From the NCBI GenBank assembly GCA_965200145.1, contig CBDATG010000003.1, positions 434,001-498,000 of the forward strand: a stretch of DNA of 64,000 nucleotides, read 5' to 3'. A program made the translations under genes and the position numbers. Source of the DNA: CBDATG01 sp965200145. Its GTDB lineage: Bacteria > Chloroflexota > Dehalococcoidia > Lucifugimonadales > Lucifugimonadaceae. Below the pieces are notes generated by a model that had not been told where the DNA came from, searched no databases, and was given only the letters and a program-made list of their open reading frames with translations. Each line of letters begins with the position of its first letter. Position 1 is the first letter of the stretch. Below are positions 40,801-47,809 of this stretch, piece by piece.

Positions 40801-42582
40801 CTCAAACCAGCGGGTGTTGACGCGTGTGATGGCGTTGTCGGAGAGGTCCAAACCGTTCAGGTGTCCCATGGTGTCGAACAGCCGCTCTGGGATTCCTGTC
40901 TCGGTGAGCGTGTTGCCGTTCAGCAACAGCGCGTTCCCTGTAGTCTCCGTAACAGCTGCGAGACCGGCGAATAGGTCCGCCGGAAGCGTTGTCAGCTTGT
41001 TGTTCGACAGGTCGAGCCAGCGGAGCGGGATGCCTTGGAACAGGCGCGCTGGGATCGATTCAAGGTCGTTGCCGCCGAGGTCGAAGTGCGCCGCGTTCGG
41101 CAGGTAGGCGAAGTCATTGGCATCCAACGTCGTGAGACGGTCTGACCCCGGGAGCGTCCTGTCAGGGCTGAGGTTGAACGTGTTTGACGCGCTGGTTACG
41201 ACGAGGTCTGTCAGGTTTGTGATGGAGACGCTACGCGTGTCTCTGTCGGATGTGCAAGGTGTCAGTGCGGTTACCGCCGCGGGAGTGGTGGTGACACCGG
41301 ACCGTCGGTCGTCATCCTGTAGGTGTCGGATGATCTCGTTTGCGACTGCGAGTGTGCGTTCGCATAGGTTGACCATGTCGGCTCCCGTCAATGCGCGTGC
41401 AGGAGGTATTGTGTGGTCGTGTCCCCATCCTTTTAGGGTGGGTAGAGTGTTAGTGTCTCCGAAGTGCCAGAAGTCGCTGCGCGGCACTGAGTCTTCCAGT
41501 GCGGTGCCATCGGCGGCATAGTCGTCCCATAGTGCGAACGGTCCGGAGTATCCTGTCGGCTCGGACAGCTGTGCTTTCGAGCGCGTGTATCTTGCATTGT
41601 CTGCGCTGCTCGCACCATGCCAAGCGTGGCTTGTTCCCGAGCTGCTAGTGTTGTCGCCGTAGCAGTTTTCGATGGCTGACCGTGAGCCGCCGGGTTTGCC
41701 GATGAGCAGGCCTCTTGACCGGTTCCCGTTGTTGGCTGTAATCTGTCCCGAGAAGTAGCTGTTTAGACACCGGGGCCTGTTTGTGCCGTCGTCGTCCCAC
41801 ATCTCGCCGACCAGTCCGCCTTCTCTGCGCGTCTGTCCCACGTTTGGTCCGCGGACGTATGAGTGTGCTATCGTGCCGGCGAAGTCGGCGCCAGCCTGGA
41901 GTTGGCCGGCGATTGCACCTGTCTCCCATTGCCTGAGGCGTCCGCCTTCGACATAGCTGCCGGTAACGAGGCCGGAGAGCCGCCAAGTCAGACCTCCGCC
42001 GTTGCCGCCTTGCGACCAGAAGTTTGGATTGACCAGGCCGAGACCCTCAACCGATCCGGTGGGTCCAACATTTGAGATCAGGCTTGTGAAAGCGTAACTA
42101 CCGGACTTTGTCGGGTTCATTATCCGGAACCCGTTACCGACGATCTTGGCGGTCAAGGGCACGGTGACCCAGGATCCATCGACCACAGTCCACCCGAGCG
42201 GGTGATAGGTGTTGCCGGCGTAGTCGATGTCGTTGAGCAGCTCGTAACCGATGCAGGATGCCACATCGTCGGTAGCCGGGTCGTTGTCGTGGTCGCGCGG
42301 CGGGCAACCGGCGTTCGGCATCGCGTCGGGATAAGCCGTGGTCCAAGCGGGCTGGCTCCCTTGCAAAGTGACCAGATTGACCGCGGTACCGTCGCCGTCA
42401 AGGTCCTGGTGTATCGCCCGGAACTGGAGCCTGGTGCGAACCTCTATGAGCCCGTCATTGTCAAGGTCGTAGTCGATCAGCACGGTCGGCGTAGTCTGTG
42501 CTGCCGAGTAGTTGAGATTACTGGCAAACGCCGCCAAAGCCAACAGCAGAACGCCTGCGCCAACTAGAACTAACCGTGTCAT
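31789..42582 (-). CDS. Giant LRR and multi-Fn3 surface protein
   Basis: 3597 residues from ATG 42582 (the frame opens at GTG 42594). Order: signal peptide (LVLVGAGVLLLALAAFAS); LIDYDLDNDGLIEVRTRLQF; GLUG-like repeats; leucine-rich repeats (LRWLDLSNNKLTTLPADLF); then about 24 Fn3-like units of 90-110 residues, each with a PGEIDLSW-type strand, a YQYRYK strand and a TGLTAG-x-Y turn; an Ig-like domain; a ZU5-like stretch (ITVTAPAGAIPDRTVVG); TPDTGATAP, a membrane helix and the basic tail MHRIRRITTRG. N- and C-terminal parts match the 1280-residue paralogue at 26323, which has only two Fn3 units. Probably a long adhesin or surface stalk. The C-terminal tail is repeat-encoded. Confidence 0.82.
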   Translation of the reverse strand: MTRLVLVGAGVLLLALAAFASNLNYSAAQTTPTVLIDYDLDNDGLIEVRTRLQFRAIHQDLDGDGTAVNLVTLQGSQPAWTTAYPDAMPNAGCPPRDHDNDPATDDVASCIGYELLNDIDYAGNTYHPLGWTVVDGSWVTVPLTAKIVGNGFRIMNPTKSGSYAFTSLISNVGPTGSVEGLGLVNPNFWSQGGNGGGLTWRLSGLVTGSYVEGGRLRQWETGAIAGQLQAGADFAGTIAHSYVRGPNVGQTRREGGLVGEMWDDDGTNRPRCLNSYFSGQITANNGNRSRGLLIGKPGGSRSAIENCYGDNTSSSGTSHAWHGASSADNARYTRSKAQLSEPTGYSGPFALWDDYAADGTALEDSVPRSDFWHFGDTNTLPTLKGWGHDHTIPPARALTGADMVNLCERTLAVANEIIRHLQDDDRRSGVTTTPAAVTALTPCTSDRDTRSVSITNLTDLVVTSASNTFNLSPDRTLPGSDRLTTLDANDFAYLPNAAHFDLGGNDLESIPARLFQGIPLRWLDLSNNKLTTLPADLFAGLAAVTETTGNALLLNGNTLTETGIPERLFDTMGHLNGLDLSDNAITRVNTRWFEALNNLGRKAATSPPYTHALGLQLADNTITEHYYASKLFTGVKENNTAYTGTTAGDTLRTAIIAAITAANASVANLDLASTDHWFNTTSPPAYQASSVTQCLTTQTAGPGRGDYVDGEVPECQIQPHWTPPHKSTDSATATPSITAPTGSRGMISMSVSHTASTAFVAYQVRYRASTADPWTPWQVAPITLAAGTKSITSQALDSGLAHQVELRSLSTTGPPSLAATTSITTTAANWLSGFRASTGTTAVGTVALNWNAVNTSSLPTGHAVTGYYYRYKPESATLYGGWRSAGTGTSYIATGLDPGVTIDFQLVGAIDDEDADSTLDYFTNRGAASATPLLAPAGLSAAGGTLPGSINLTWMRQTLATTSQAKFQYRRKLRTGSWSGVAWLDVPDGDDSGPHVHDETGYTVTGLAAGTEYDFQVRLYWDDTLGAQQAIDTSATAKAADAPANFTATAGSDPGEIDMAWDAQSATSDGMTYYQYRHRVAGGSWPVGGGWTRIAGSDHETDSLSIVATNGNSIEVQVRFYWNGPGTAASTTVTTEAVAEITGLAASAGYDLVTLNWDQQSATTGTQAHYQLRYKKSSQSWPTEVGLGWAAIPGSNHASSSYTVSGLDGGSAYDFQVRFRYSNAAGTSASAQVSATPSSVVAPFGLTATTSPRLNEIDLSWSAQTQSTASNARFQYRATWSVDGSWVAWQDVPDSTGADGDAGNHTYDEVSYTLTGLTFHRLHDIEVRFAIGTAVGPAVRLTNIRAGYQPQGMMATPGITPGTIDVTWTPQTVYTETWRRFHISTKLSSASAWQSWINIADETSSSYQFTGLTVGANYDIRMMFNTTGEHNWPNTAYIPMLQNVRAGFVKPPTNFTATPSPSTSGAIDLKWDAQTESTAAASKFQYRYKLESASWGSQTWNDIDDGGTTVGDSDANHYNETGVTVTTGLTAGSTYDFQLRFLWNATHGSSTSVTASATASTVPTPANFTATPGSSSGNVDLSWDVVAGVDKYQYRYTAAGGTYPTTGAGSWADVPDANSNSDSSDESALTISSGLTAGGTYSFQLRSVSGSTNSPPATAVATAQRQAPPTSFTATTGTSPGQVALTWGAPSTGTATRYEYRYKRDDEAAYPSSWQQVLDGSDSGNSQADETAYTITSLWAGVSYNVQLRVATSTTLSLPNVGTTKTAVARSVAAPTNFTAAMGDNPGEIDLTWMALASSGLPSTPGTPAVSDAVVRYEYRYKLNSASAYPDSGAGSWAQVPDQDDPADGQADETAYTITGLTAYTAYDVELRGAIHDNDEGTATTPEYHSAPASAMNTRSGLASPANPQAGGGRFPGEISITWTPQTTFGTAFTAAKYQIRYKLNSAAWPSGGGWTDIAGSHRGTFAHVLSGLPVNQLHDIELRFVPNSSLTTAAAELQATPTAVPVPGGMTAGAASATIAAIDVSWIPQTDGMDTNAKYQIRRKLTSTGDADTGWPAASPFGWDDIPDSASDGAQNESETILTGLTAGESYHIELRFHWSNAVGASAAARATATASTIPEPPNFSASPGSANDSVDLAWGAVTGITKYQYRYKGIDDASFPSTGTGSWADIPDSGSNGLADETSYTVTGLTGGDVYNFELRAHTAATTFGTAAMASAKAQPQAPPTAFTAATGTNPGEIDLSWTVPTGSTHTGFQYRLKRTGQADDAYILWQDVPDSASDGRANETSYTIVSLWAGVRYTVQIRAQSATTESEPGASTTASAKAKEVAAPTGLTTAIGDNPGEIDITWTAIMTGLPSGDTVVQYQYRTKQPAAAWPIAAPLGWINIPDANTGSYTITGFTPGTQHDVQLRAAIADGTEGTAATAEYHSDAVMSALSTYAGLAKPANLRATASETTPGSIVLRWNQQAAFTDATARYEIRYKPQSTNNWPGTSPFGWSPISGSTHATASHTLTGLMNGDPYDIQLRFYVSTALGSSAATAVVGTATSIAVPTGLMAETSMTTAGAIALEWDPQSAVTASTATFQVRTRSTAAGSSWSTWAPVPDDTSSADTDTDAHDETRHTVTGLTAGQSYDIELRLFMSNAIGASNAATTREPATASRVPTPQNLDATSGSGAGEIDLSWTALSGITDYQYRYKLESAGTYGSWATAGSGTSYTIENLTVGMWYNIQIRARATDVGESPATDAVRAQAQTTAGPATLAFSHGPNPGDIKIVWTAPANNAPKEHYEYRYKLASVDVYPTSGAGSWAQVPDQDDPADGQADETEYTITGLQAGMSYHVEFRVYASSQTGYSLPQRGTQTARPVPPPTAFTATSGTNPGEVNLSWTAPTGVTILRYEIRHRLGTTGAWSGWTPAGTGTTHALTGLPAGMLRTFQLRAVMQTVGASAPVSTTGTPTAVTTPASFTAMTGIFPGEIDISWMAVTGATSYEYRYTPSSNTVWPDDATWQVVAATVTSTAIALLDEGADYTIELRAAIANVGKSTVATASASARDGSFDDGRQNVTAISGYAIDAKTVPGRIAITLPFGTNPFIYRYRTANPGEWSRWFKVTPQAGDTRYVIPSLVAGIEYDIEVRAYTGPGATKGFTTPLTATARGAPLVAPADFAVTESSGAILLQWSSPSIFTPSYYEYRTRPTGTQTWSSWTRVNHEGDRGSTQRKYVTGLESGISHDFELRMVTGTVPGPVASSAGSSRLRIPEVHSIRPTVREVSIRAGDTIVLTVDLYNTQEVRDNSIPDKDGSKLVFRWAEQGTGGGSFADPTDERRVTYTAPSSPGRYTITAEAQPDGVCNSHHEGATEITEAERAPCIATFTIQVSRAPSPPTPQPDPVDPAGAIPTTMVDDQGGEYTVFTPTKGGTFTGTDITVTAPAGAIPDRTVVGIAAAVSDIAPPTPIPGATMSIAGSFYDINAIADSGEQPIPSYTLNQPATACLPFPDEFRADLSNVVLVQRKSTGDLSILSTKIRSRSGDLTVCGTLSQLPATIAVARLGLVPAPTPTTPATPTDTPDTGATAPSGVALLLMLLTGLAVVLTGMHRIRRITTRG
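34590..37900 (-). repeat. Higher-order repeat inside the giant gene: five-Fn3 blocks of about 1.65 kb
   Basis: By my count Fn3 units 9-13, 14-18 and, less clearly, 19-23 follow the same order of subtypes: a unit ending in KYQYRYK, then PPTxFTAxTGTxPG, then APTxxTxxxGDNPGEI, then LAxPAN, then VPxGM/L. Equivalent points such as GDNPGEID recur about 1668 bases apart (near 37231 and 35563). This points to duplication of five-domain blocks. Confidence 0.6.
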
Positions 42583-42589
42583 AGGGGAT

Positions 42590-42700
42590 TGCACAAGGAT
42601 AGACAGGATATGCCAAGATAACCAGTATATTACATGTTAATCGGATTATACCCTAATACATCCTGCAATATCCCGCATCATCCTGCCTATCCGTGTTAAT
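42590..42700. repeat. Dispersed palindromic repeat, copy 10
   Basis: CACAAGGATAGACAGGATAT to CATCCTGCCTATCCGTGTTA with an AT-rich centre. It reaches the start of the giant Fn3 gene on one side; on the other side it encodes the last residues and stop of the NHL-repeat protein. Confidence 0.8.
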
Positions 42701-43678
42701 CCTCCACTTTCGCAGGCTGGCGGGATTGTCTACTGGCGGCGATTGGTTCCTGCCCCACTCCACGTAGGCGACCTCCGCAATGTAGACATCGCCGCGGGAG
42801 TCTACTGCGATGCCGTGCGGCCACAGGAACTGGTCTGGAGCTTGGCCGAAGTGCGGGTTGCCGAAGCGGTCGATCATGTTGCCGTGCCAGTCGTATATGC
42901 TCACCCGATTGCCGATGTTGGCGACGCCGCGTTGGACAGGTGCGGGACCCTGCTCGCCAACATACACCGTAGCGTCTGCGCCCCTGCCTACGACGCAGAC
43001 AGCAGTGGCTTTATGCACCTGCCACTGGCGCACGAAGCTGCCGTCGGTGGTGAACACCTGCAACCTGTGGCTCTCGCGGTCGCAGACGATGACCAGGTCG
43101 TCGTCAAGCATTGCGATGTTGTGTGGCAGGTTGAAGCAACCGTCGTCGGTGCCGGGTTCGCCCCATGAGAGGATGTGAGTGCCGTCGCCATCGAATCGGT
43201 GGACGCGAGAGTTGCCGTAGCCGTCGGTGATGAACACATCGCCTGTCGCGGGGTTGACCACTGCGTCGGTCGGTCGGTTGAACATGTCGCCGGACTGTCT
43301 GGGCGCCGCCTCGCCGGAGCCGATGGTGAGCAGCAGTTCGCCGGTGGTCGAGTACTTGTGGATCTGGTTGCCGACATCGTCAACGAGCCAGAGGTTGTCG
43401 TCGTGGTCGCAGGAAATGCCGTGCGGGCGCCAGAACCAGGTGTTCCAGAACTGGAGCGCATTGCCGTAGGGGTCCACGGTGATCCTGTCTGCGCCATCAG
43501 GGTCGTCGGTGCCCCAGGAATCAATGAGGTTGCCATCGGTGTCGAATACGAGCACAGGGACATTGCCACGGTTGAAGACATACACCCTGTCCTGCGAGTC
43601 AACGGCGATGGAAGTCGCTTCGCGAAGCCAGATGCCATGGGGTATCTTGGCCCAGTGCGGTATGGGAGTGTAATTCAC
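42653..43678 (-). CDS. NHL-repeat beta-propeller protein (amidating-lyase-like)
   Basis: 341 residues with about six NHL-type blades, each with a pattern like SIAVDSQDRVYVFNRGNVPV, ISCDHDDNLWLVDDVGNQIH, VVNPATGDVFITDGYGNSRV and IAVDSRGDVYIAEV. The arrangement resembles the peptidyl-alpha-hydroxyglycine amidating lyase family, though enzymatic activity is unproven. No signal peptide seen. The start GTG 43678 lies in a repeat-like ATCCCTGTGAAT. The last residues, NTDRQDDAGYCRMY, and the stop are encoded by a palindromic repeat in a different frame from that used by the HigA and surface-protein tails. Confidence 0.83.
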   Translation of the reverse strand: MNYTPIPHWAKIPHGIWLREATSIAVDSQDRVYVFNRGNVPVLVFDTDGNLIDSWGTDDPDGADRITVDPYGNALQFWNTWFWRPHGISCDHDDNLWLVDDVGNQIHKYSTTGELLLTIGSGEAAPRQSGDMFNRPTDAVVNPATGDVFITDGYGNSRVHRFDGDGTHILSWGEPGTDDGCFNLPHNIAMLDDDLVIVCDRESHRLQVFTTDGSFVRQWQVHKATAVCVVGRGADATVYVGEQGPAPVQRGVANIGNRVSIYDWHGNMIDRFGNPHFGQAPDQFLWPHGIAVDSRGDVYIAEVAYVEWGRNQSPPVDNPASLRKWRINTDRQDDAGYCRMY

Positions 43679-43722
43679 AGGGATATGGGATTCACAGGGA
43701 TATACATGATATAGCAGGATGC
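43676..43722. repeat. Dispersed palindromic repeat, copy 11 (half element)
   Basis: CACAGGGATATGGGATTCAC followed by AGGGATATACATGATATAGC and AGGATGC: one arm only, duplicated. Fills the spacer between the NHL gene start and the methylase stop. Confidence 0.65.
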
Positions 43723-46526
43723 TATGTTGTGGCTACTTCTGCAGGGCGGTTGCTGACATTGGGCTCGTGTGAGATTAGGTCGCGCCATTTGTGTATGTCT
43801 GCTAGGTCTGGGCCTAGTGCGTCTGCTACTGCGCTGTCTATGGCCGCTCTGGTTGCGCATTCGTGAGCTTGCGGCAATGGCAGTAGCGTTGACTCTGCGA
43901 GTGCGTCGTAGGCAGATGCTAGCGCCGTGATTGCGCCAGGGACGGTGTCTGGGTCCGGGAATGGCAGTGAGCGCAGGCCGTCCATGGAGAATCGGGGGTA
44001 TGTGAAGTCGCGCTGTCTAATCGCTAACATGCCTAGTATGCCGGCCGAGGAGTTGGACCATATGCACCATGCCGCGGCGATAGTATCTGGGTCCAGCGAA
44101 AAGTCATTAGGGGTAACAGACTCCCATGCGGACCCCAGCACGGGGGTGTCGCACAAGGCCGATGTAATCCGCGTTAGGTTGCACCTGAATCGATTGGCTA
44201 TGAGGAGCCTTGACGCGTGCGCCCATCTTGCGGCGGCCGCCGATTCTTCGCCGACTTTCGGAGCGATGAAGCTGTCTGGTTCTGCCGCCATTGTTGTGCG
44301 TTCTGAGGTCTTGTGTTCCCAGAGCGCGCGCATATCGGGGCTCTGGCGCACCCGTACGCGTCGGAATGCGGCCCTGACTGATCGTCCGCCGGGCGCTAAA
44401 CTTGCCATCTCGCCCAACGGTCTTAATCGCCCTTCGCAACCGTTGCGTAGGCTTCGCGCCGCGTCTGTCAGCTCGCCGTTGTAGAACAGCATCGGTAACC
44501 AGTCACCGGCGGCCATGTGCTCGGCTGAGTTCCAGTAGACGGTGCCCCAGTTGGCGAAGTCGCCGCGTTCGGCATCCGCGGCGAGGGTCAGGGCTTCAAA
44601 CGCCGAAGCTGGGTTAGTCGCCAAGTTGATGAACCTAGTCGGTTGAGGCCCCTGACCGCTCTCGCGGCGGCGGGCGACCATCAGCGATTCGGTGATATCC
44701 GTATTCTCTGAGAAGTAGATCCGCTTTGGGTCGTGGCTTGTGATAACGGTTTCGACCTGCCACCTTTCGTTGTAGAAGATGCGCTCTTGCAATCCGGATG
44801 TGTTCGTCCCAGCGGTAGAGGGCATGACTTTGGCGAACGTCGACCCGCGGAACTTGCACAACTCATCGGCGAGCAACGTGAACATCGGGCTTATGCTAGT
44901 GCGATCGGTAAACCAACTGGAACCGAGTTGTTCAAGTAACGCGCCTTCCGCCTTTTTCAGTTCTGCCTCATCCTCACTGCCCAGCTGGTCATGTCGCAAG
45001 CTATCACGCGTAAAGGGGGGATTCATGATGACCAAGTCGCACTTACCGTGTAGGTCGGGGTATTCATCCTCCTCGCCGTTATCTGACGCACGCTGAAAAT
45101 CTGGGAATGGCAACCTTGGTTCATTACCACGCAACAGCTCCAAGCTACCCAGCCAAGCCTTGCACCCGTTGGCTCCACCGTTGCGCTCGACTCCGAACTT
45201 GGCACGGTAAATACCCATCTTGCCGAAGTCGACTCTTGGATCCGACAGCGCGAGCATCGACGCGGCTAAGTGAACTGCCGACAGGTTGATGTCCATGCCG
45301 CGTAGCACGTCTTCGACCATGCTCAGCTGCATGAGCTCATTGGAATCTCCGCCGCCGTTGGATACCAAGTTTCTCTCGCGACAGATTTGCGCGACTGCCA
45401 GCAACAACGTACCCGTGCCGCACGCCGGATCGCATACGCGCAACTTCGCAATCTCGTTTAGATCCGACCAATCGACTGCGTCGCTAGTCAAAGCAAGGCG
45501 CGCGAGCAGTATGGCCGCGGGAGTGCTGGTGTAGTAGCTGCCGTCAAACGGCGCTGTATCTAGCAACCTGTGGTAGATGCGTCCTGCTAGGTCTGACCGG
45601 ATGTCGGGTGAGGACATGATCACCTTGCCCGCGGCGGATGCCAATTCTCTCAAAGACTCTGCGCCTTGCTTCCCTCCTGGGATCGCATCCAAGGCCTGAA
45701 TCGCAGCGTTGTAGATGGGATGATAGTCAATGTCATGGATAATGTGCCAGATCTCGGTGAGTTTCTCCTTGAGCTCTAGACCTGATTGCACGATGCAAAG
45801 TTCTAGAGAAGGCACACGCAGGCCGTGTTCGAGGAATACATTGGCATCGAACAGCCTCGATTGCAACACCATGCCGTTAATGATCAACATGCAACCTATC
45901 TTTGCCGCCTTGACGTATTCCCTATCCGCCTGCAGCTGCTTCTCCGCGCCTCCGTTCGTCGGCGGTTTAATCGAGTCTCCCGGCAAGTCAAGAGCTAACG
46001 CCATGCGCTTCCTGTCCTCGCAGCTCAAGTTGTCGACGGCGCGAACTATGGATCTGTCGACGTCTTGAACCAGACGACTCGCGACTGCATCGCCGGCGTA
46101 AACGATCGCGGTTGCCAGATTCCGCCAATCGCCGCGGTACCATTCGCCCGTCGGACCGTCCTCCGACACCTCGACAAACTCGAGCTCCGATGACGACCTC
46201 AAGGCGCGCGCCATCGCCGAGTTGTTGGCCCGCCTGGCGATGTCATCAGGGTAGCAAAGGGCAATCGCGGCGTACGCGTTCGCGTTGGAAGTCAATCGGC
46301 TGACCGCGTCGGCGATCGCCGCTCTACGTTGGCTCGTCCCAGTTCCAACCTTGGCCTCGATCGATACCCATCTGAATTGGCCGTGATGCGGCTGTACCCG
46401 CAGGTCGGGTGCCTCTCCACCGCTACCGGGACTGGTGGCTTCACCAATGACGTTAAGATGCGCCTCATCGGTCAGCACCCGCGCTAGGGCGCCGTTTATC
46501 GCCCGTTCGTTGATTCTGTGTTGCAT
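43722..46526 (-). CDS. N6-adenine DNA methylase fused to N-terminal PD-(D/E)XK nuclease (type IIG-like)
   Basis: 934 residues. N-terminal nuclease motif: PD at residues 40-41, then VSIEAKVG with E57-A-K59, the canonical PD...ExK pattern. SAM motif I, CDPACGTGTLLLAVAQ, is near residue 365 and catalytic NPPF near residue 501; the C-terminal part is probably target recognition. Single-chain restriction-modification enzymes have this layout. The frame opens at GTG 46604 with an ATG at 46598; I chose ATG 46526 because the domain begins there and aligns with the start of the methylase at 14520. No ribosome site is clear. Distantly similar in layout to that gene, but its nuclease motif looks intact. 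Confidence 0.8.
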   Translation of the reverse strand: MQHRINERAINGALARVLTDEAHLNVIGEATSPGSGGEAPDLRVQPHHGQFRWVSIEAKVGTGTSQRRAAIADAVSRLTSNANAYAAIALCYPDDIARRANNSAMARALRSSSELEFVEVSEDGPTGEWYRGDWRNLATAIVYAGDAVASRLVQDVDRSIVRAVDNLSCEDRKRMALALDLPGDSIKPPTNGGAEKQLQADREYVKAAKIGCMLIINGMVLQSRLFDANVFLEHGLRVPSLELCIVQSGLELKEKLTEIWHIIHDIDYHPIYNAAIQALDAIPGGKQGAESLRELASAAGKVIMSSPDIRSDLAGRIYHRLLDTAPFDGSYYTSTPAAILLARLALTSDAVDWSDLNEIAKLRVCDPACGTGTLLLAVAQICRERNLVSNGGGDSNELMQLSMVEDVLRGMDINLSAVHLAASMLALSDPRVDFGKMGIYRAKFGVERNGGANGCKAWLGSLELLRGNEPRLPFPDFQRASDNGEEDEYPDLHGKCDLVIMNPPFTRDSLRHDQLGSEDEAELKKAEGALLEQLGSSWFTDRTSISPMFTLLADELCKFRGSTFAKVMPSTAGTNTSGLQERIFYNERWQVETVITSHDPKRIYFSENTDITESLMVARRRESGQGPQPTRFINLATNPASAFEALTLAADAERGDFANWGTVYWNSAEHMAAGDWLPMLFYNGELTDAARSLRNGCEGRLRPLGEMASLAPGGRSVRAAFRRVRVRQSPDMRALWEHKTSERTTMAAEPDSFIAPKVGEESAAAARWAHASRLLIANRFRCNLTRITSALCDTPVLGSAWESVTPNDFSLDPDTIAAAWCIWSNSSAGILGMLAIRQRDFTYPRFSMDGLRSLPFPDPDTVPGAITALASAYDALAESTLLPLPQAHECATRAAIDSAVADALGPDLADIHKWRDLISHEPNVSNRPAEVATT

Positions 46527-46698
46527 TCGGTGCGTACCGTTTGGTGCGCGTGGTTGAGCTGTCAAGCTCGTACGCAACAGCGATGCGGATTTCGTCATGG
46601 GCACGCCTAATCCGTGTCACATGTTGTGGTCGCGCAGTATCGCAGGTGCTCGGTCCAGGCAGACTCTTCCTGTCTCAGGCCTCTGTGGCATTACCCGC

Positions 46699-46995
46699 TC
46701 ACACGCTCTCGATCTGGATTATCTCCCTGTGCGCTAGGTGGCCGCGGACGCGGTCTACATTGGCCGCCCACCAGTCGCTGCCGTAGAACTTTGCCTCTTT
46801 GGCTTCGATGTCTGCCTCGGAGTCGCCGTATGCTCGGATCCAAATGAACTGTGACTTCTCGGCGTTGACCCAGTGTGTTACGACCTCTATACCCGCCTCT
46901 TCGGTTCGCGGCACGATCTCTTCGCGGAAGAGCTTGAGCCATGAGTCCATCTGTCCCTTGTTGACGGTGTATATGCGTAGGTGTGCGATTGTCAT
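46699..46995 (-). CDS. NIPSNAP family protein
   Basis: 98 residues, ferredoxin-like dimeric alpha/beta barrel fold. Seen: IAHLRIYTVNKGQMDSWLK, a central VVTHWVNAEKSQFIWIRAYG and a SDWWAANVDRVRGHL stretch, all typical of NIPSNAP. Often found beside catabolic genes, with unknown biochemical role. Start at ATG 46995. The divergent 173-base gap to the methylase start shows nothing else. Confidence 0.85.
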   Translation of the reverse strand: MTIAHLRIYTVNKGQMDSWLKLFREEIVPRTEEAGIEVVTHWVNAEKSQFIWIRAYGDSEADIEAKEAKFYGSDWWAANVDRVRGHLAHREIIQIESV

Positions 46996-47137
46996 TGCGT
47001 CGGTTCCTTTCCGCCGAGTCAGGTTGATAGCCTTATGCTACATGTTGGTTTTTCAAGTGGGGACCCAGTATCGGTTCGTCTAGCGTTCCATGCCGAATCT
47101 AATTTGACACCTCTGATGGCTAAGCGCGGATAGACAC

Positions 47138-47683
47138 TCAGTTCCGCTCCCACTCCGCTATGACGGCCTCTATGAGCTCGTTCGCGTCGAGGTCATTCGT
47201 GGACACGAAGTATGCGGATTCATACGGGATGGGCTCCCTTTCCGGTGTGACCCGCCATCCGACTTCGCCGTGGGAGTACTCTGTTACCTGCGCCCCGGTC
47301 ATGCCACGCATGCCGCGGTCAACCTCGTCGATCATTTCACGTTCGGCTTCGGAGAACTGTCCGATGAATTTACTGGTTGGGATTAGTGGTACGAGGCGCC
47401 ACTGGGTGAAGTCACCAGCCTGGCGGGTTTCTGTCCTAACGGTGCCTTCGGCTTCCATTTCCCGCATCGTCTCATAGAGATGCCTCGGCAACGGTCCGCG
47501 CTTTTCCTTCAGGTACTCAGACCCCGTGATTGACTTGCCGGTGCGGACGAAGGCGCGCGTGTCGCAGTAGTAGAGCAGCTTGCTCAACTTGGTCAGGCCG
47601 AACGTTTCGGAGTCTCTGTTCTCGTGCGCTAGGTAGAGCATCAACGCCTTGAAGCGTTGCTTGTCGAATACTGGTTGATACAT
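47138..47683 (-). CDS. Panacea (SocA/DUF4065) domain protein
   Basis: 181 residues. The start DKQRFKALMLYLAHENRDS and LTKLSKLLYYCDTRAFVRTGKSITG, then EYLKEKRGPLPRHLYETM, is the Panacea domain. This domain serves as a versatile antitoxin for many unrelated toxins and as a proteolysis adaptor (SocA). No toxin gene adjoins it: NIPSNAP is downstream and ffh is upstream on the same strand. It may act as an orphan antitoxin, an adaptor, or its partner may be elsewhere. Start at ATG 47683 with GGAG upstream. Confidence 0.82.
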   Translation of the reverse strand: MYQPVFDKQRFKALMLYLAHENRDSETFGLTKLSKLLYYCDTRAFVRTGKSITGSEYLKEKRGPLPRHLYETMREMEAEGTVRTETRQAGDFTQWRLVPLIPTSKFIGQFSEAEREMIDEVDRGMRGMTGAQVTEYSHGEVGWRVTPEREPIPYESAYFVSTNDLDANELIEAVIAEWERN

Positions 47684-47809
47684 GGCGGCTCCTCGTGTGC
47701 TGATTTTTCGTTATTGTATACCAAGAATCGTTTCAGTGGAGCGCGAGTTGCGGAAATTTATTCGTTGCGGGAGAGTCACCTTTGGGCGATCCTATCTAGG
47801 TGAATCCCG

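Noticed and set aside
22841..43722. AGGATA-type repeats as a CRISPR array
   Set aside because: Copies are kilobases apart, palindromic and variable in length; there are no regular spacers and no cas genes.
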